A stretch of DNA of 64,000 bases from Papaver somniferum (lineage: Eukaryota > Streptophyta > Magnoliopsida > Ranunculales > Papaveraceae). The DNA is taken from contig NC_039362.1 of NCBI RefSeq assembly GCF_003573695.1, forward strand, positions 10,112,489 to 10,176,488, read 5' to 3'. Positions 22,723 through 33,417 of the stretch are shown piece by piece; within the stretch, counting starts at the first letter, position 1, and every line of letters begins with the position of its first letter. The position numbers and the translations under genes were made by a program. The notes under the pieces were generated by a model, which was not told the DNA's origin, did not search any database, and saw only the letters and a program-made list of their open reading frames with translations.

Positions 22723-25050
22723 TGTTAGAGCACTGCTCAGTCGAACTCGCAAGCGTTGCTATGTCAAGTTTAGTTGCCAAAACTATAAGTCTTGATTTCT
22801 AGTCTACTTATAGCTATGTCTCGGATTAGGATATAATTTGTAGTTGAGCTTTAGACTTCACGGCGTTCATCGATTGAAGACAAAGAACTACTAAGGGGAG
22901 CTTGTGGAACTTCATCAACAAAAGGTATGTGGAGACTTGAATTCATCTATCACTCAGAAGTCCATTTCTATTCTATCTCCTATTGAGACAAATTCGTATA
23001 GCTATATAGACTTTAACTTATACACATTTGATATTTCTAGCTGAGTTTAACTCGCTTACATATTTCTCGAAACATGTGTTTGTAAGCTTTAGCTTTAATT
23101 TAAGTTCATCTTTATTCTTGACGAAATTCAAAAGATGATCATGTGAAAATCGACTGGTAGCATCTTACATGATTTTTATGGGATAGTCATTTGATGTAGA
23201 CTCAGAGTGTTTCGTATTGATCTATTGATTACTTGAAAATTGCTTTAAAGATAATAGTTTGTGTGAGAAAGCTATTCCTGTCTTCCAAGAATGTTTCAAT
23301 GATTAAGATGGAGTTTAGAACGATTAACCATTGACTGAATATAGCATAGTATGCGTACTTGTATGGTTACTGTTGCAAGTTATTCAAACTCAGGGAACCA
23401 TAGTATGCATACCCGTATGCGTACTGGTTTGGAAGTTTAAGTTCGGGAAATTTGTATGCGTACCCATATGCGTACCGGCTGAAAAGTTCAAGTCCGGGAA
23501 TTCAACTGAGTTTGGTCACGTACGATAGTATGCGTACCCAGATCAAGTCCGGAACTCTAAGTATGCGTACCCGTTTGCATACTTGAATGGGTTAAGTTTT
23601 AAAATCGGTTTGTTCATGAGCTAATACATTTATATATTAAGGAATGCAATCTTTTGCAAACCGTGGCTATAATGTTCATGAATGATTCAAGTGAATCAAA
23701 ATCGATTTTGCTTCAATTGTGTCATGCATACTTCTATGAGAATATAAACAATTGAACAACTCCATAACTAGTTTCATTTGAGTCATTTGAACTAGTTGTG
23801 ATTAAGATGAACAAGGTTGATATGGCTAACTTCGGTTAACTATTGTTGAGCCAACTATGTGCACACGCTTGGGTACGGTTACCCATATCCAAATGAAGGT
23901 ACATTTCATTTGTGTGTAGCAAGTTAAGACCATCTAATGGTTGAAAGATATTGGCTTGACTCTAATCAGGTTTTCATCTAACGGTGAATATTGAATTCTT
24001 TGTTACCAAGGTAGCATTGATTGCAAACCATGATTTGAAGAATATATAAGGGAAAACTCTAGCAACTGGGAAACTTAATCCCCACACCTCATGTGTGATA
24101 CTTCCTGCGACTAGAGTTGATAGTCCTTTACCTATCTAGGTTTTTGTAAAACCAGTATAGGTTAACGACTTAAAGACTTCATTTGGATTCTGAAGCCAGA
24201 CCCAACTATTTTCTATATAGTTGCTTGTTCTGATCTTACTTTTTTATATCGTGTTGAGTACTATCTTCTCTAAGATTTGCTCGAGATATAATCTCAGATA
24301 GGTAAGATAAAAAGTAGTCACAAACATCTTCGTCTCATCGTTTGTGATTTAACAATATCTTGTTTCGCTTCCATATGATTAAGATTATTGTGAGGTGATT
24401 GATATTACTAGGTTGCTCTTCGGGAATATAAGTATGGTACATCAATTGGTTCTTGTTCACCTTAATTTATCAAAAGACGGAACAAAACTCATAGGTATTT
24501 CTGTGGGAGACAGATTTATCTATTCAATATACTTTTCTATGTGAGACAGATTTGTTTATCAAGTCTTCGACTTTGGGTCATAGCAACTCTTAGTTGTGGG
24601 TGAGATCAACTAAGGGAATCAAGTGCGCAGAATCCGGCGTGGTTCAAGAGGCGTAAGGAACGTATTGTACCTTAATCAGTGTGAGATCGGTTAGGGCTCA
24701 ACTACATTCAAGTCCGAAGTTAACTTGTAGTAGGTTAGAGTATGTAGCGGCTTAATACAGTGTGGTGTGCAAATCTGGACTAGGTCCCAGGGTTTTTGTG
24801 CATCTGCGATTTCCTCGCTAACAAAATTTCTGGTGTATGTGTTATTTCTTTTCCGTATTATATTTTTATATGCTTGAAATGTCACAGGTGGTGCGTAGTT
24901 CAATCAATTAGATAGTCCAACCTTTGGTTGTTCATATAAATTGATTGACACTTGGATATTGGTCTTTAATCCTGCTCACAGATTTCTATCTGTTCGATTG
25001 CAGATTGATTTGAGAAATTGAGATATAACTCTTGGATGTATTTTAAAATG
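22723..25050 (+). mobile_element. SIRE-like LTR (L3), 3' end lost
   Basis: It starts TGTTAGAGCA at 22723 and runs in parallel with L1 through the palindromic 'gtatgcgtac' units (23349-23585), 'ctagtttcatttgagtc', 'gtgggagacagattta' and 'ctaggtcccagggttt'. Similarity fades at about 25050, before the expected ...TTTTCA end, so the right end is deleted or too diverged. Confidence 0.7.
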
Positions 25051-25955
25051 ATTATATCACTTGGTAACGTTTCAAACATCATAAGAGAAAATATGAACTC
25101 ATTGAAATTTCTACTCATGGAAGGTTGGAGAACTCAGTTTCCAAACCAAGGGTTTTGACAAGGAAAACAATGACTATAGATTCGTGATAAGGTTTTAGTG
25201 TTACAAACTCATGACAAAGACTAATTTTATGAGAAAGTCATTTCTCATTATATTCATGAAAAGTACGAAGCTTCATGCAAGAAAATAAAGTCTCAGTCTC
25301 CTTTCTAGTTGATCAAAACAGAGACAATGGTCTATAATTTTCCAAACTTAAACCAGAGGCATGCTCAAGTCTCATTCACGTACCAAAATTAGAAAAACGA
25401 CGCTTTATTTTCTCTTAGCTACACATAGCCAGTCCTAGATGGTGTAAAGAAAAGTCAAGGGTTTTACAAACCCTAATTTAGAAAATGCTTGAGTTTCCAG
25501 CTTCAAACTCAGACATTACATCAAATTCAAGTTCAAAATCGATCTTAAACCAAGAATGAAACCAATTCTCATAGAAAAAACCATGTGTGGAAAAATATAT
25601 GTGTTCCACCGACGGGATGCGAATATACGACATCAGTTTCTCACACAAAATATAGGTTGCTTCTAGATCACGATCTCTTAGAAATAAACGTACAAGGTCA
25701 ACAAAGTGAAACTATAGCCTCAACTACACATGTCCAAGATAAGTCGATAAGAAAGGATCGAAAATTCTGCAAGCAAGTACACCATCTATATAATCAACAT
25801 GGACCATTCAAGGTTCCATTCTGAGTAAAGGACTTAATGGAGATGGTGAACTTTAGACAAAAAGTAAAATGGTCATTTTAAGATCAATTCGCAAATTGTG
25901 AACAAAATCAATTCCATGAAGATCAAGATCTCATCATATGGATAAAGATAGGTCT
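25051..25955. other. Intergenic, no gene recognised
   Basis: No ORF here has recognisable protein features and no repeat boundary was found. A 79-codon ORF at 25585-25824 has no recognised family. Confidence 0.5.
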
Positions 25956-25957
25956 TA

Positions 25958-26319
25958 CTCCCTCCGTCCCACTATTAAGTGACATAGTTCAAGTTTGAAC
26001 AATTTTTGAGGCAAGTAAGAGAAAAGAGTATATTTAAGCATTTTTTTACAATTATATCCTTATGGATAATAATTAGTGAAATTTTGAAATGATTTACCTC
26101 TCAAACTATACCACGAATGTCCGCAAAATTCATACCATTGAAAAGCATTTTAAAACACCTACGTAACGAGTATAAATATGCCTATCAAATTATGCATATT
26201 TCTTATAATCAATTAAAAGGATAATTTTAGAAATATCTCCTTGTTTACTGATATAGGTCACTTAATAATGGGACAAAATCTAAAAATAAATAGGTCACTT
26301 AATAGTGGGACGGAGGGAG
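25958..26319. mobile_element. Stowaway-type MITE
   Basis: The terminal inverted repeat begins ctccctccgtcccactatta at the left and is mirrored at the right (ends ...gtgggacggagggag), with TA on both sides (25956-25957, 26320-26321). The element is 362 bases, non-coding and AT-rich inside. The termini and TA target are those of Tc1/mariner-derived Stowaway MITEs. Confidence 0.9.
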
Positions 26320-26321
26320 TA

Positions 26322-27855
26322 GATTATACTACCAAAGCCTAACACATATGGTTGAAGTTCAGTTTGAGGCCTAATGCCAGAAGTCAAACGTTCGAAGCTC
26401 AAGTGAGTGAATCCTAAACTGTATGAGCCATTGTTGACCGAAATCTTCCTCTTATGAGCGAATCTTCACTCAACCTCCTATGAGAGAGATTCCGATCATC
26501 CTCATATGGAATAGACTCTGCTTCACAGATGAGCAAGGCTCGACTCACCTCCTTATGAGAAAGCCTCCGCTGAGCCTCGTACGATTAAGGCTCCGCTCAT
26601 TTTTTCATAAAAAGGACTCATTTCTCGGACTCTCGAGACTCAGTCCATTGCCTCATTTCCTATATACACGGATCCTATTACAATGCGAGATACATTGGTC
26701 ATGCCTACTCATAGTTTTCATAATGCATGCACACTTGATTCCATGAGCATGAACGATAAGCGCGATTCATTTCTCAGTCTCAAGAGCATGACTCAAGTCT
26801 TACCAGGGCCTCATGATTGATTATTAGTACATCCAAACGTGATATGCATTGGTCGTGTTTGACCCTAGGAACCGTGAATGACTTTTATTACGCCCACACA
26901 AAATACATTAGTCATTTCTGCTCCATGCATGAACACTATTTACAATTAGCTCCAGGCATATCCCTATGAGATATGCTGGCTAAGCCGACTATTCTACAGT
27001 CTCATGAAAAAGACATTATAAGGCATGTAAGCATCACTTTCAATTTTCCAAACACGTCCCATCTGACTCTATGAGACTTAAACTCCATAAGCACGCCCAA
27101 GACGACCTCATGTGACATGAGATTTACTAGATCATCTTAAATGTCCATAAAAGAAAAAATACTAAGTCACACACCTCACACAAGGTGTATGCATGCCTCA
27201 TTCTGAGACTTTTATGCATGCTCACAACTGACAACTTGAGTCTGAATCATGCAGACTTATCCAAAAACGTGGTCAAACCTCCGAGAGCTTCACACACTCA
27301 TTAGAGATGACCCACAAGAGCAAAGACGACCATCACGAGCCAGACACACAAGGTTTAGGCTAGGACGCAACTCCTCTCATCTTCTACCTATATTTTCCAA
27401 GACATTTCTCATCTCTCACGTGGCTCATCTCAGTCATGACCTACTATCATCAGCTCAAAAGATGACTCAACCACACAATGAGTGGATAACAATTAGGATT
27501 TTGATTTGGTGGTCTAGGACACGTGTGAGAAATATCTACTTATCGTTATCTTGCCGACTTGGGATCAGAGATTTAATACAATAAATGTGTCACTAATCGA
27601 CCCAGCTCAATACATCTCTCAAATAATTTTTCTGCAAACCTAGAATTACTCTGATATCTCTCTCTCTTTCACATGCTTTCCTCCCCAAAAGCAACCCTAA
27701 TCGTTTTCTCCTATGACTAAAGCATCCCTTGCATGGCTATTTCTCTTGATTTAGGCGCGGAATATTCTTGCTCAACATTTCATAACTCACACTCAAAATA
27801 TCAGTTCTACCAATTCATGTTTTTCTTATTTGTGTCAGGTAGTTTAATATAAATT
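26322..27855. other. Intergenic with degenerate repeats, no gene recognised
   Basis: A degenerate phrase related to 'gatacattggtcatg' recurs at about 26688, 26840 and 26905. 'cctcctatgagagagattcc', 'ctcctta­tgagaaagcctcc' and similar 'ctcatgag' phrases recur at about 26450-26600. A 111-codon ORF at 27249-27584 has no recognised features. It may be an old decayed repeat. Confidence 0.4.
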
Positions 27856-27856
27856 A

Positions 27857-28384
27857 CTCCCTCTGTCTTTTTTGTTTTTATCTATCTTAATTTCTACTTT
27901 GGTCTATCTGTTTTTATCTGTTCGTTCTGTTTATAGACATACTTTCCCCTTAAACTATCAAATATACCATTTTTTTTTACAATCGTAAAATCATTTTTAA
28001 TATAAACTTAATTCAAAGTCTTAAATATTATCATCATATATAAGGAAAAAATTTATTCAATATCTTTGTATGAATCGTCATTCTTTTTTTAAATAAATTT
28101 TTTTATGATAGTTATAATATTTCTAAAAGAGCTTCTACATTTATGGAGTACATTTCGTTCTAATTGTGGCCATAATAAAAGCAGTATGTCTTTGTTTTTA
28201 TTTTCTTAAAATATTTTCTAAAATTATAATAGTTTCCAATTTATATTTTTTAATATAATAACTTTAGTTTTAGTAATTACATAACATTGAATAGGGCTAG
28301 TCAAGCATTAATCATGACATTTTGTAGGATTTTCTTAATATTTTGACTTTGTCAATTAGGACTGTTAATTAAAAACGGAGAGAG
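27857..28384. mobile_element. Stowaway-like MITE, longer family
   Basis: The left end is TA|ctccctctgtcttttttg and the right end ...aaaaacggagagag|TA. It is about 528 bases and AT-rich. It shares interior phrases such as 'catatataaggaaa' and 'aatcattttta' with the element in HIPL intron 1, so the two are one family. Confidence 0.75.
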
Positions 28385-28386
28385 TA

Positions 28387-29203
28387 ATTGTTTGTGGTGG
28401 GAACTATTTCTTTTTGTTTGATCCTATTGTTACAAATGAGTTGTTATTAATGCAAGAAAAATAAGTTTCCAGCGTAACAAGAGATGTGATAAATAAATTT
28501 CTTGTTTACAAATGTTTAGTTTCATTTTTTTTTTCTAAATTTCTTCTTCTCTTGTCCGCCTGAGTTATATGCTTGCTTCCCCTCATTCTGTTGTCTTGCA
28601 CCTTTTCAACAAAATCTCATAGGAACTTTGCTTAAACTTTAAAGAAAAAAGAAAAAGACTTGTAAAAAATCGAAAACTCACTCTTCCGCTATCACACACG
28701 GGATGAGTATTCTTCTTGGCTTAGACCTTCCGGCTCAAGTCCTAGTTCCCGATCCAACTCTTCCAAAAACCCAAAGGCACTTGCAACATGGGAACTCTAT
28801 ACATACAGGCATTTAAAATTTACTTCGGGTTTTATGCAATCCAAGTTAGTAACCATCAAAACATTTTTTAATACTACATATGTTCATTTTATGGCTGGGC
28901 TTTGCATGTGAAGCTCGAATTGAATATTTTGAAGTGTGCATGGATGTTTGGGATTGTGAGAGATTTAAGAAGAGTCAAAGAAGACTGGATCACTAAATTC
29001 CTAAATCGAGGTACAAAGTACAAACTACAAATTAAGCTTGGCCATTAGATTTTTAAACTATTCAAAAGGAATATTAAGAATTTTTAGTCTCTTACTTCAA
29101 AATCTTAAGGTGACCTTGTGATAGTAAATGTGATCACCTAGATACTATAGGTACTAAAGAGACTAGTTTTTCATTCCGGCCAGTAAGATGTTCAGAAATA
29201 AAA
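28387..29203. other. Upstream region of the HIPL-like gene
   Basis: AT-rich, with no ORF of note. It presumably holds the promoter and 5' UTR, but no clear TATA box at a convincing distance could be chosen. If the missing N-terminal domain of the gene existed here, no frame encoding it is seen. Confidence 0.4.
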
Positions 29204-32200
29204 ATGGGTGAAGCAACTACTTTCCTCTTGGTTTTGTCTTGCTTGCAACCGTTTCTTCTCTCATCAGCTGCTAATAATGAAACTCCTCCACGACAACCAA
29301 AAGGTATATGCCTTGAGAAAATTGCAAATGGATCCTACCTTGACATGGCTGCTCATCCTGATGGATCCAATCGTGTTTTCCTGGCCAACATACATGGTAA
29401 GATTTGGTTAGCAACAGTTCCTGAACAAGGATTTGGAGAAGAAATACTTATCGTCGATGAATCCAGTCCATTTTTAGATATAACGGATACAGTACATGTT
29501 GAGAGTGAGCTTGGTCTTCTGAGTATCGCATTCCATCCGAAATTTGCACAAAACGGGCGATTCTTTGCCTCTTATAATTGTGATAACGCTAAATGGTTTG
29601 GTTGTTATGGAAGATGTTCGTGCAATACAGATGTTAACTGTGACCCTTCAAAGTTAAGTCCTCGAAATGGAGCCAAGCCTTGCCAGTATCACTCGGTTGT
29701 TTCAGAATTTACTGCTAATGGCAGTTCATTATCAGATCCATCCTTGGTATTTTCTCTCTCATCTTTTTTATCCCTCCTTTATTTTATTATTCTTTGTCTT
29801 TTTTTATCCGTGCAGTTCTGCTTATATAGACATATCTTCTCATTAAATTATTAAATATATCCTTAGTTTTTTATATAATTATGAAATCATTTTTAGTATA
29901 AACTCAATTCAAAATCTTAAATATTATCTCCATATATAAGGAAACAAATTTATTTAATATATTCTAATTATTCCTTTTTGTTTTTACATATCTATAAAAT
30001 ATTTTCTTTCATCTTCTTTTAAAATTTCCAAAAAATAATAAAATTACCCGATATGTGTTTTCTTCTATATATTACACATGTTAATTTTAATTTTAGTAAT
30101 AATTTAGCATTTAATGTAGGTAGTCATGACATTTCCTTCAGTCTCCTTAATGTTTTAACTTAGTCAAAGCGGACAGATAAAAAAAGACAGAGGGAGTATA
30201 ACTTCTGTATATTCTAGGTATTGTTTTTGCAAACTTCGGCGAACCAAATTAATCAATTTTTTAACCGTTTAATTTAACCCAAAATTTTAAGGTAATAAGA
30301 GCTAATCCAACAGAAGTGAGAAGGATCTTCACCATGGGGCTTGCGTATACAACATTTCATGGAGGCCAAATCCTATTTGGACCTGATGGGTATTTATACT
30401 TAACGACCGGGGATAATGAAGCTAGAACTGATCCTTACAATTTTGCACAGAACAAGAAATCACTGCTGGGAAAGATTCTCAGGTTTGACATTGATAAAAT
30501 ACCCAGTAAGTAATTTCCAGAATACAACTATCTGCTTTTTTTTTTTTCCTTAATCTTTTCTCAGCAAGCTTCACAAGACAAACATACTAATAATGAAATA
30601 AAATGAAAATAAAATCGAGGGGGTATAGTGTTGGATGCCTCTGACATTAAAATCATGACATTATATTATAATACTCTCTCATATCAATTTAGTCGAAGGT
30701 CTATGTGATTCCACGCAGATTTAGAAAAAGGGAGAGATTGATTTTTTTTCTTCCAAATATACTCCTTTATAATAATTTTTAAAATATTTAAATTCCTAGT
30801 TAGAAATCAATCTATTATGGGACTCAAAAAACCCTTAAACCTTCGACTAAAATAAGACGAGGGACTAATTAATAACTGAGGGGGATAACACAACCATGTT
30901 GCTTGTGATGCTGAGGCATCCTCCATTTTAGCGAGATATCTGCACAAAAACTTCCTCTTACAGATATGAGAGAATCTAAATTATATTGTCTTTATGAAAT
31001 TTGAGGCAGTTTTGGTGAATTAGAAAATGCTATGGATTGATAAACTTTTATTTGATTAAGCGTGCCAATAAGCATAGAGTGACTACTGTCTGTTCTAGTT
31101 GACTATGCTCATTTGTCATCGTTTCAAGTCAACGAAAGAGTCATTTTGTTGTGATTTTCATTCTAGTCTTGTGTGTAACCATTTTACTACTGTCTGCATG
31201 CATTTTCAAGGTGCAAAAGAAACAAGTTCGAGCGGTGGGGAAATTATTCTGTTCCCAATGACAACCCTTATAATGATGACAAAGAGTTGCTGCCTGAAAT
31301 TTGGTCAATAGGCCTTAGCAATCCTTGGCGATGTAGTTTCGATTCTGACAGACCTTCTTACTTTCTTTGTGGAGATTGTGGGCAGGTTTGCATATAATTT
31401 TTCATTATTCTATTTTCATGTTATTAGTATGGTTTGTTACTAAGTTGATAAAATGTTATAGGATAAATATGAGGAGGTGAATCTCATCACCAAGGGTGGA
31501 AACTACGGATGGCGAGATTACAAGGGTACAACTTTCGCTGATCCTGCAAACTTTACCAAAGAAGAAAACAGAACTATTAGCACCGAAAAATATATCCCCC
31601 CTGTAATGGGATATGCGCATTCTAGTGTAAATGCGAACGAAGGATCTGCAGCTATTACAGGTGGTTACTTCTATCGGTCCAAAACTGATCCATGCATGTA
31701 TGGAAGGTAAGTTTTGTACCATTTCATAAGGCTTTTCCTAAAACTAACCAAACATACCTTTATAATCATTCTACATAGCCCACAAAATTATGCATAGTTA
31801 CAATATAACCCAAAATAACAAGATAAGCATTAAATATCTAATTCAACAACAACAAAAATAAAAATTTAATTATCTAATTTTTTATAATTAAATTAACGTG
31901 CAATATTTGATATAATTAATGTTTTTGAAAAATAATCGTGATTGGGAAAAAAATCATCTCAGCGGATTCTTTTATTGGTCATGTTTATGAAGTTTTAGGA
32001 AATGTTCTTAGCTAGGGAAAGAATCAAAAAATTATTAAATCTGTCTCGATTGATGTTGTTGTATAAGTTTTTGAATGGAACAATTAGAACATACACCTTC
32101 ATCAATTTTAATGTAATCATGATTAACAAAAAAGAATATTATTTTAGAGAAAGTTAAGAATTAGGGTTTATTTTGTTAACGAGGAAAAGTACGAATTAAG

Positions 32201-32832
32201 ATTTATAATTGGTCAGGGTTTATTTTGATTTTGAATAAGAGGAGAACTTAAGTTTAATTGTTAGTAAAAAACTAAAACTTGTTCGGGTCTTCAATTTAAC
32301 TTAAACTTTTTGGGTTCTATTTAATAAATATGTGGGCTACATTTAAGAAAATCCTTTCATAATTTATCTATCTAAAAGATCGGATTTGTTGTTGTTTCTT
32401 AATCATTTTATTGCGAAAATCAACCTCAGGTACTTGTACGCGGATTTGTATGGGAGTGGTATGTGGATAGGCACAGAAACCCCAATAAATAGTGGGAATT
32501 TCAGTACTTCTGAAATTTCCTTTGGCTGTGCTTATGACTCTGCGCTGCAGTGTAACTTTGCCGAAGAAAGTCCATTACCTAGTGTGGGTTACTTATTCTC
32601 AATGGGTACGGATAACAAGAACGATGTTTTTTTGTTAACAAATAATGGTATTTTGAGAATTGTTCGTCCTAGTCGATGTAATCATACTTGCTCACTGGAA
32701 AATATTACAGATTCTCGGAACTCATATCTTATGCATCCATCTTGCAACAGTGGCAGAATTCCACAGACGAAGTTGTTGATTTTGTTCCCATCTTTGGGTT
32801 TGTTACTTTTTTTTATGATTGTAATCTTATAA
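29204..32832 (+). CDS. HIPL-like protein (glucose/sorbosone dehydrogenase domain), five exons
   Basis: Predicted exons are 29204-29746, 30292-about 30505, 31211-31385, 31462-31706 and 32430-32832, about 525 residues. A signal peptide (residues 1-22, ending LLSSAA) is followed by a six-bladed propeller of the glucose/sorbosone dehydrogenase fold: GICLEKIANGSYLDMAAHPDG, LGLLSIAFHPKFAQNGRFF, FHGGQILFGPDGYLYLTTGD, LGKILRFD, NPWRCSFD and GGNYGWR are family signatures. Many cysteines fit secretion. The C-terminus ends in a hydrophobic stretch (LLILFPSLGLLLFFMIVIL), as in a GPI-anchor signal. Known plant HIPLs are 600-700 residues with an N-terminal cysteine-rich region; that part is absent. The exon 2/3 join is unclear: the best donor (30506) leaves exon 3 out of frame, while GT at 30510 keeps it open. 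Enzyme activity and substrate are not known. Confidence 0.85.
29754..30196. mobile_element. Stowaway-like MITE in HIPL intron 1
   Basis: The right end is ...aaaaaaagacagagggag|TA at 30196. The left end near 29754 (ctctctcatcttttt) is a diverged mirror. The interior matches the MITE at 27857-28384. The element starts within about 8 bases of the exon 1 donor, so most of the intron is this element. Confidence 0.65.
30674..30865. mobile_element. Short Stowaway-like MITE in HIPL intron 2
   Basis: This 192-base element has inverted ends. Left is TA|ctctctcatatcaatttagt followed by cgaagg; right mirrors it (ccttcgactaaaataagacg then agggac|TA). TA is duplicated at 30672-30673 and 30866-30867. The shared inner part is ttTAGTCGAAGG. 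Confidence 0.75.
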
Positions 32833-33039
32833 TCATTGTACTTAGGTTAACTATTGAATTAGTTGGGTATTCATCATTGATTGCATATTTTTGAACTTGA
32901 AGAAAATAATTGGAGCAATCAAGAATCGAATCCATGTGCGTACCAATGACACCTTTCTGGGAAATTGAAGAAAAAAAAAACTAAACGATTTGTATCTGTT
33001 TGGTTTGACCTTGGAAGACTAAATAAGGGAACACCTTAA

Positions 33040-33414
33040 AGCATCTCCAATAGCGGGCGTTTAAAATCCTACATGGAAGACATATTAAAACCCTTATTTA
33101 GGACGACTTGCACATGTTATAAATCTGTAAATGTAGGATCCCTTAACAAATAAACTATCTCCAATAGTATAAAAGTTTGACCCTTAAGAAATATTAATTA
33201 TTTAATTGTTTTTAATTAATTATTAAAAATCAAAAGTATGACACGAAGGTTATTCCAAAGATTTTGATAAGACTTTCTTTAAAACCTTCATTATTAATAT
33301 TTCATCCTCTTGTTTAGTAGGATCTACTGTTCGAGATGAATATATTTTGAATAGAGGTCTAAAATCCTACATATCATTAAAAAATAAATAGTCCTCCTTT
33401 TCTGAGAGATGCTC
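33040..33414. mobile_element. Tourist-like MITE downstream of HIPL
   Basis: Ends are AGCATCTCC at the left and GAGATGCTC at the right, flanked by TAA on both sides (33037-33039, 33415-33417). The length is about 375 bases. The TAA target suggests the PIF/Harbinger group; the short, imperfect ends make this tentative. Confidence 0.55.
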
Positions 33415-33417
33415 TAA

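Noticed and set aside
27249..27584. 111-codon ORF upstream of HIPL
   Set aside because: No recognisable domain, no splice or promoter context, unusual composition; not supported as a gene.
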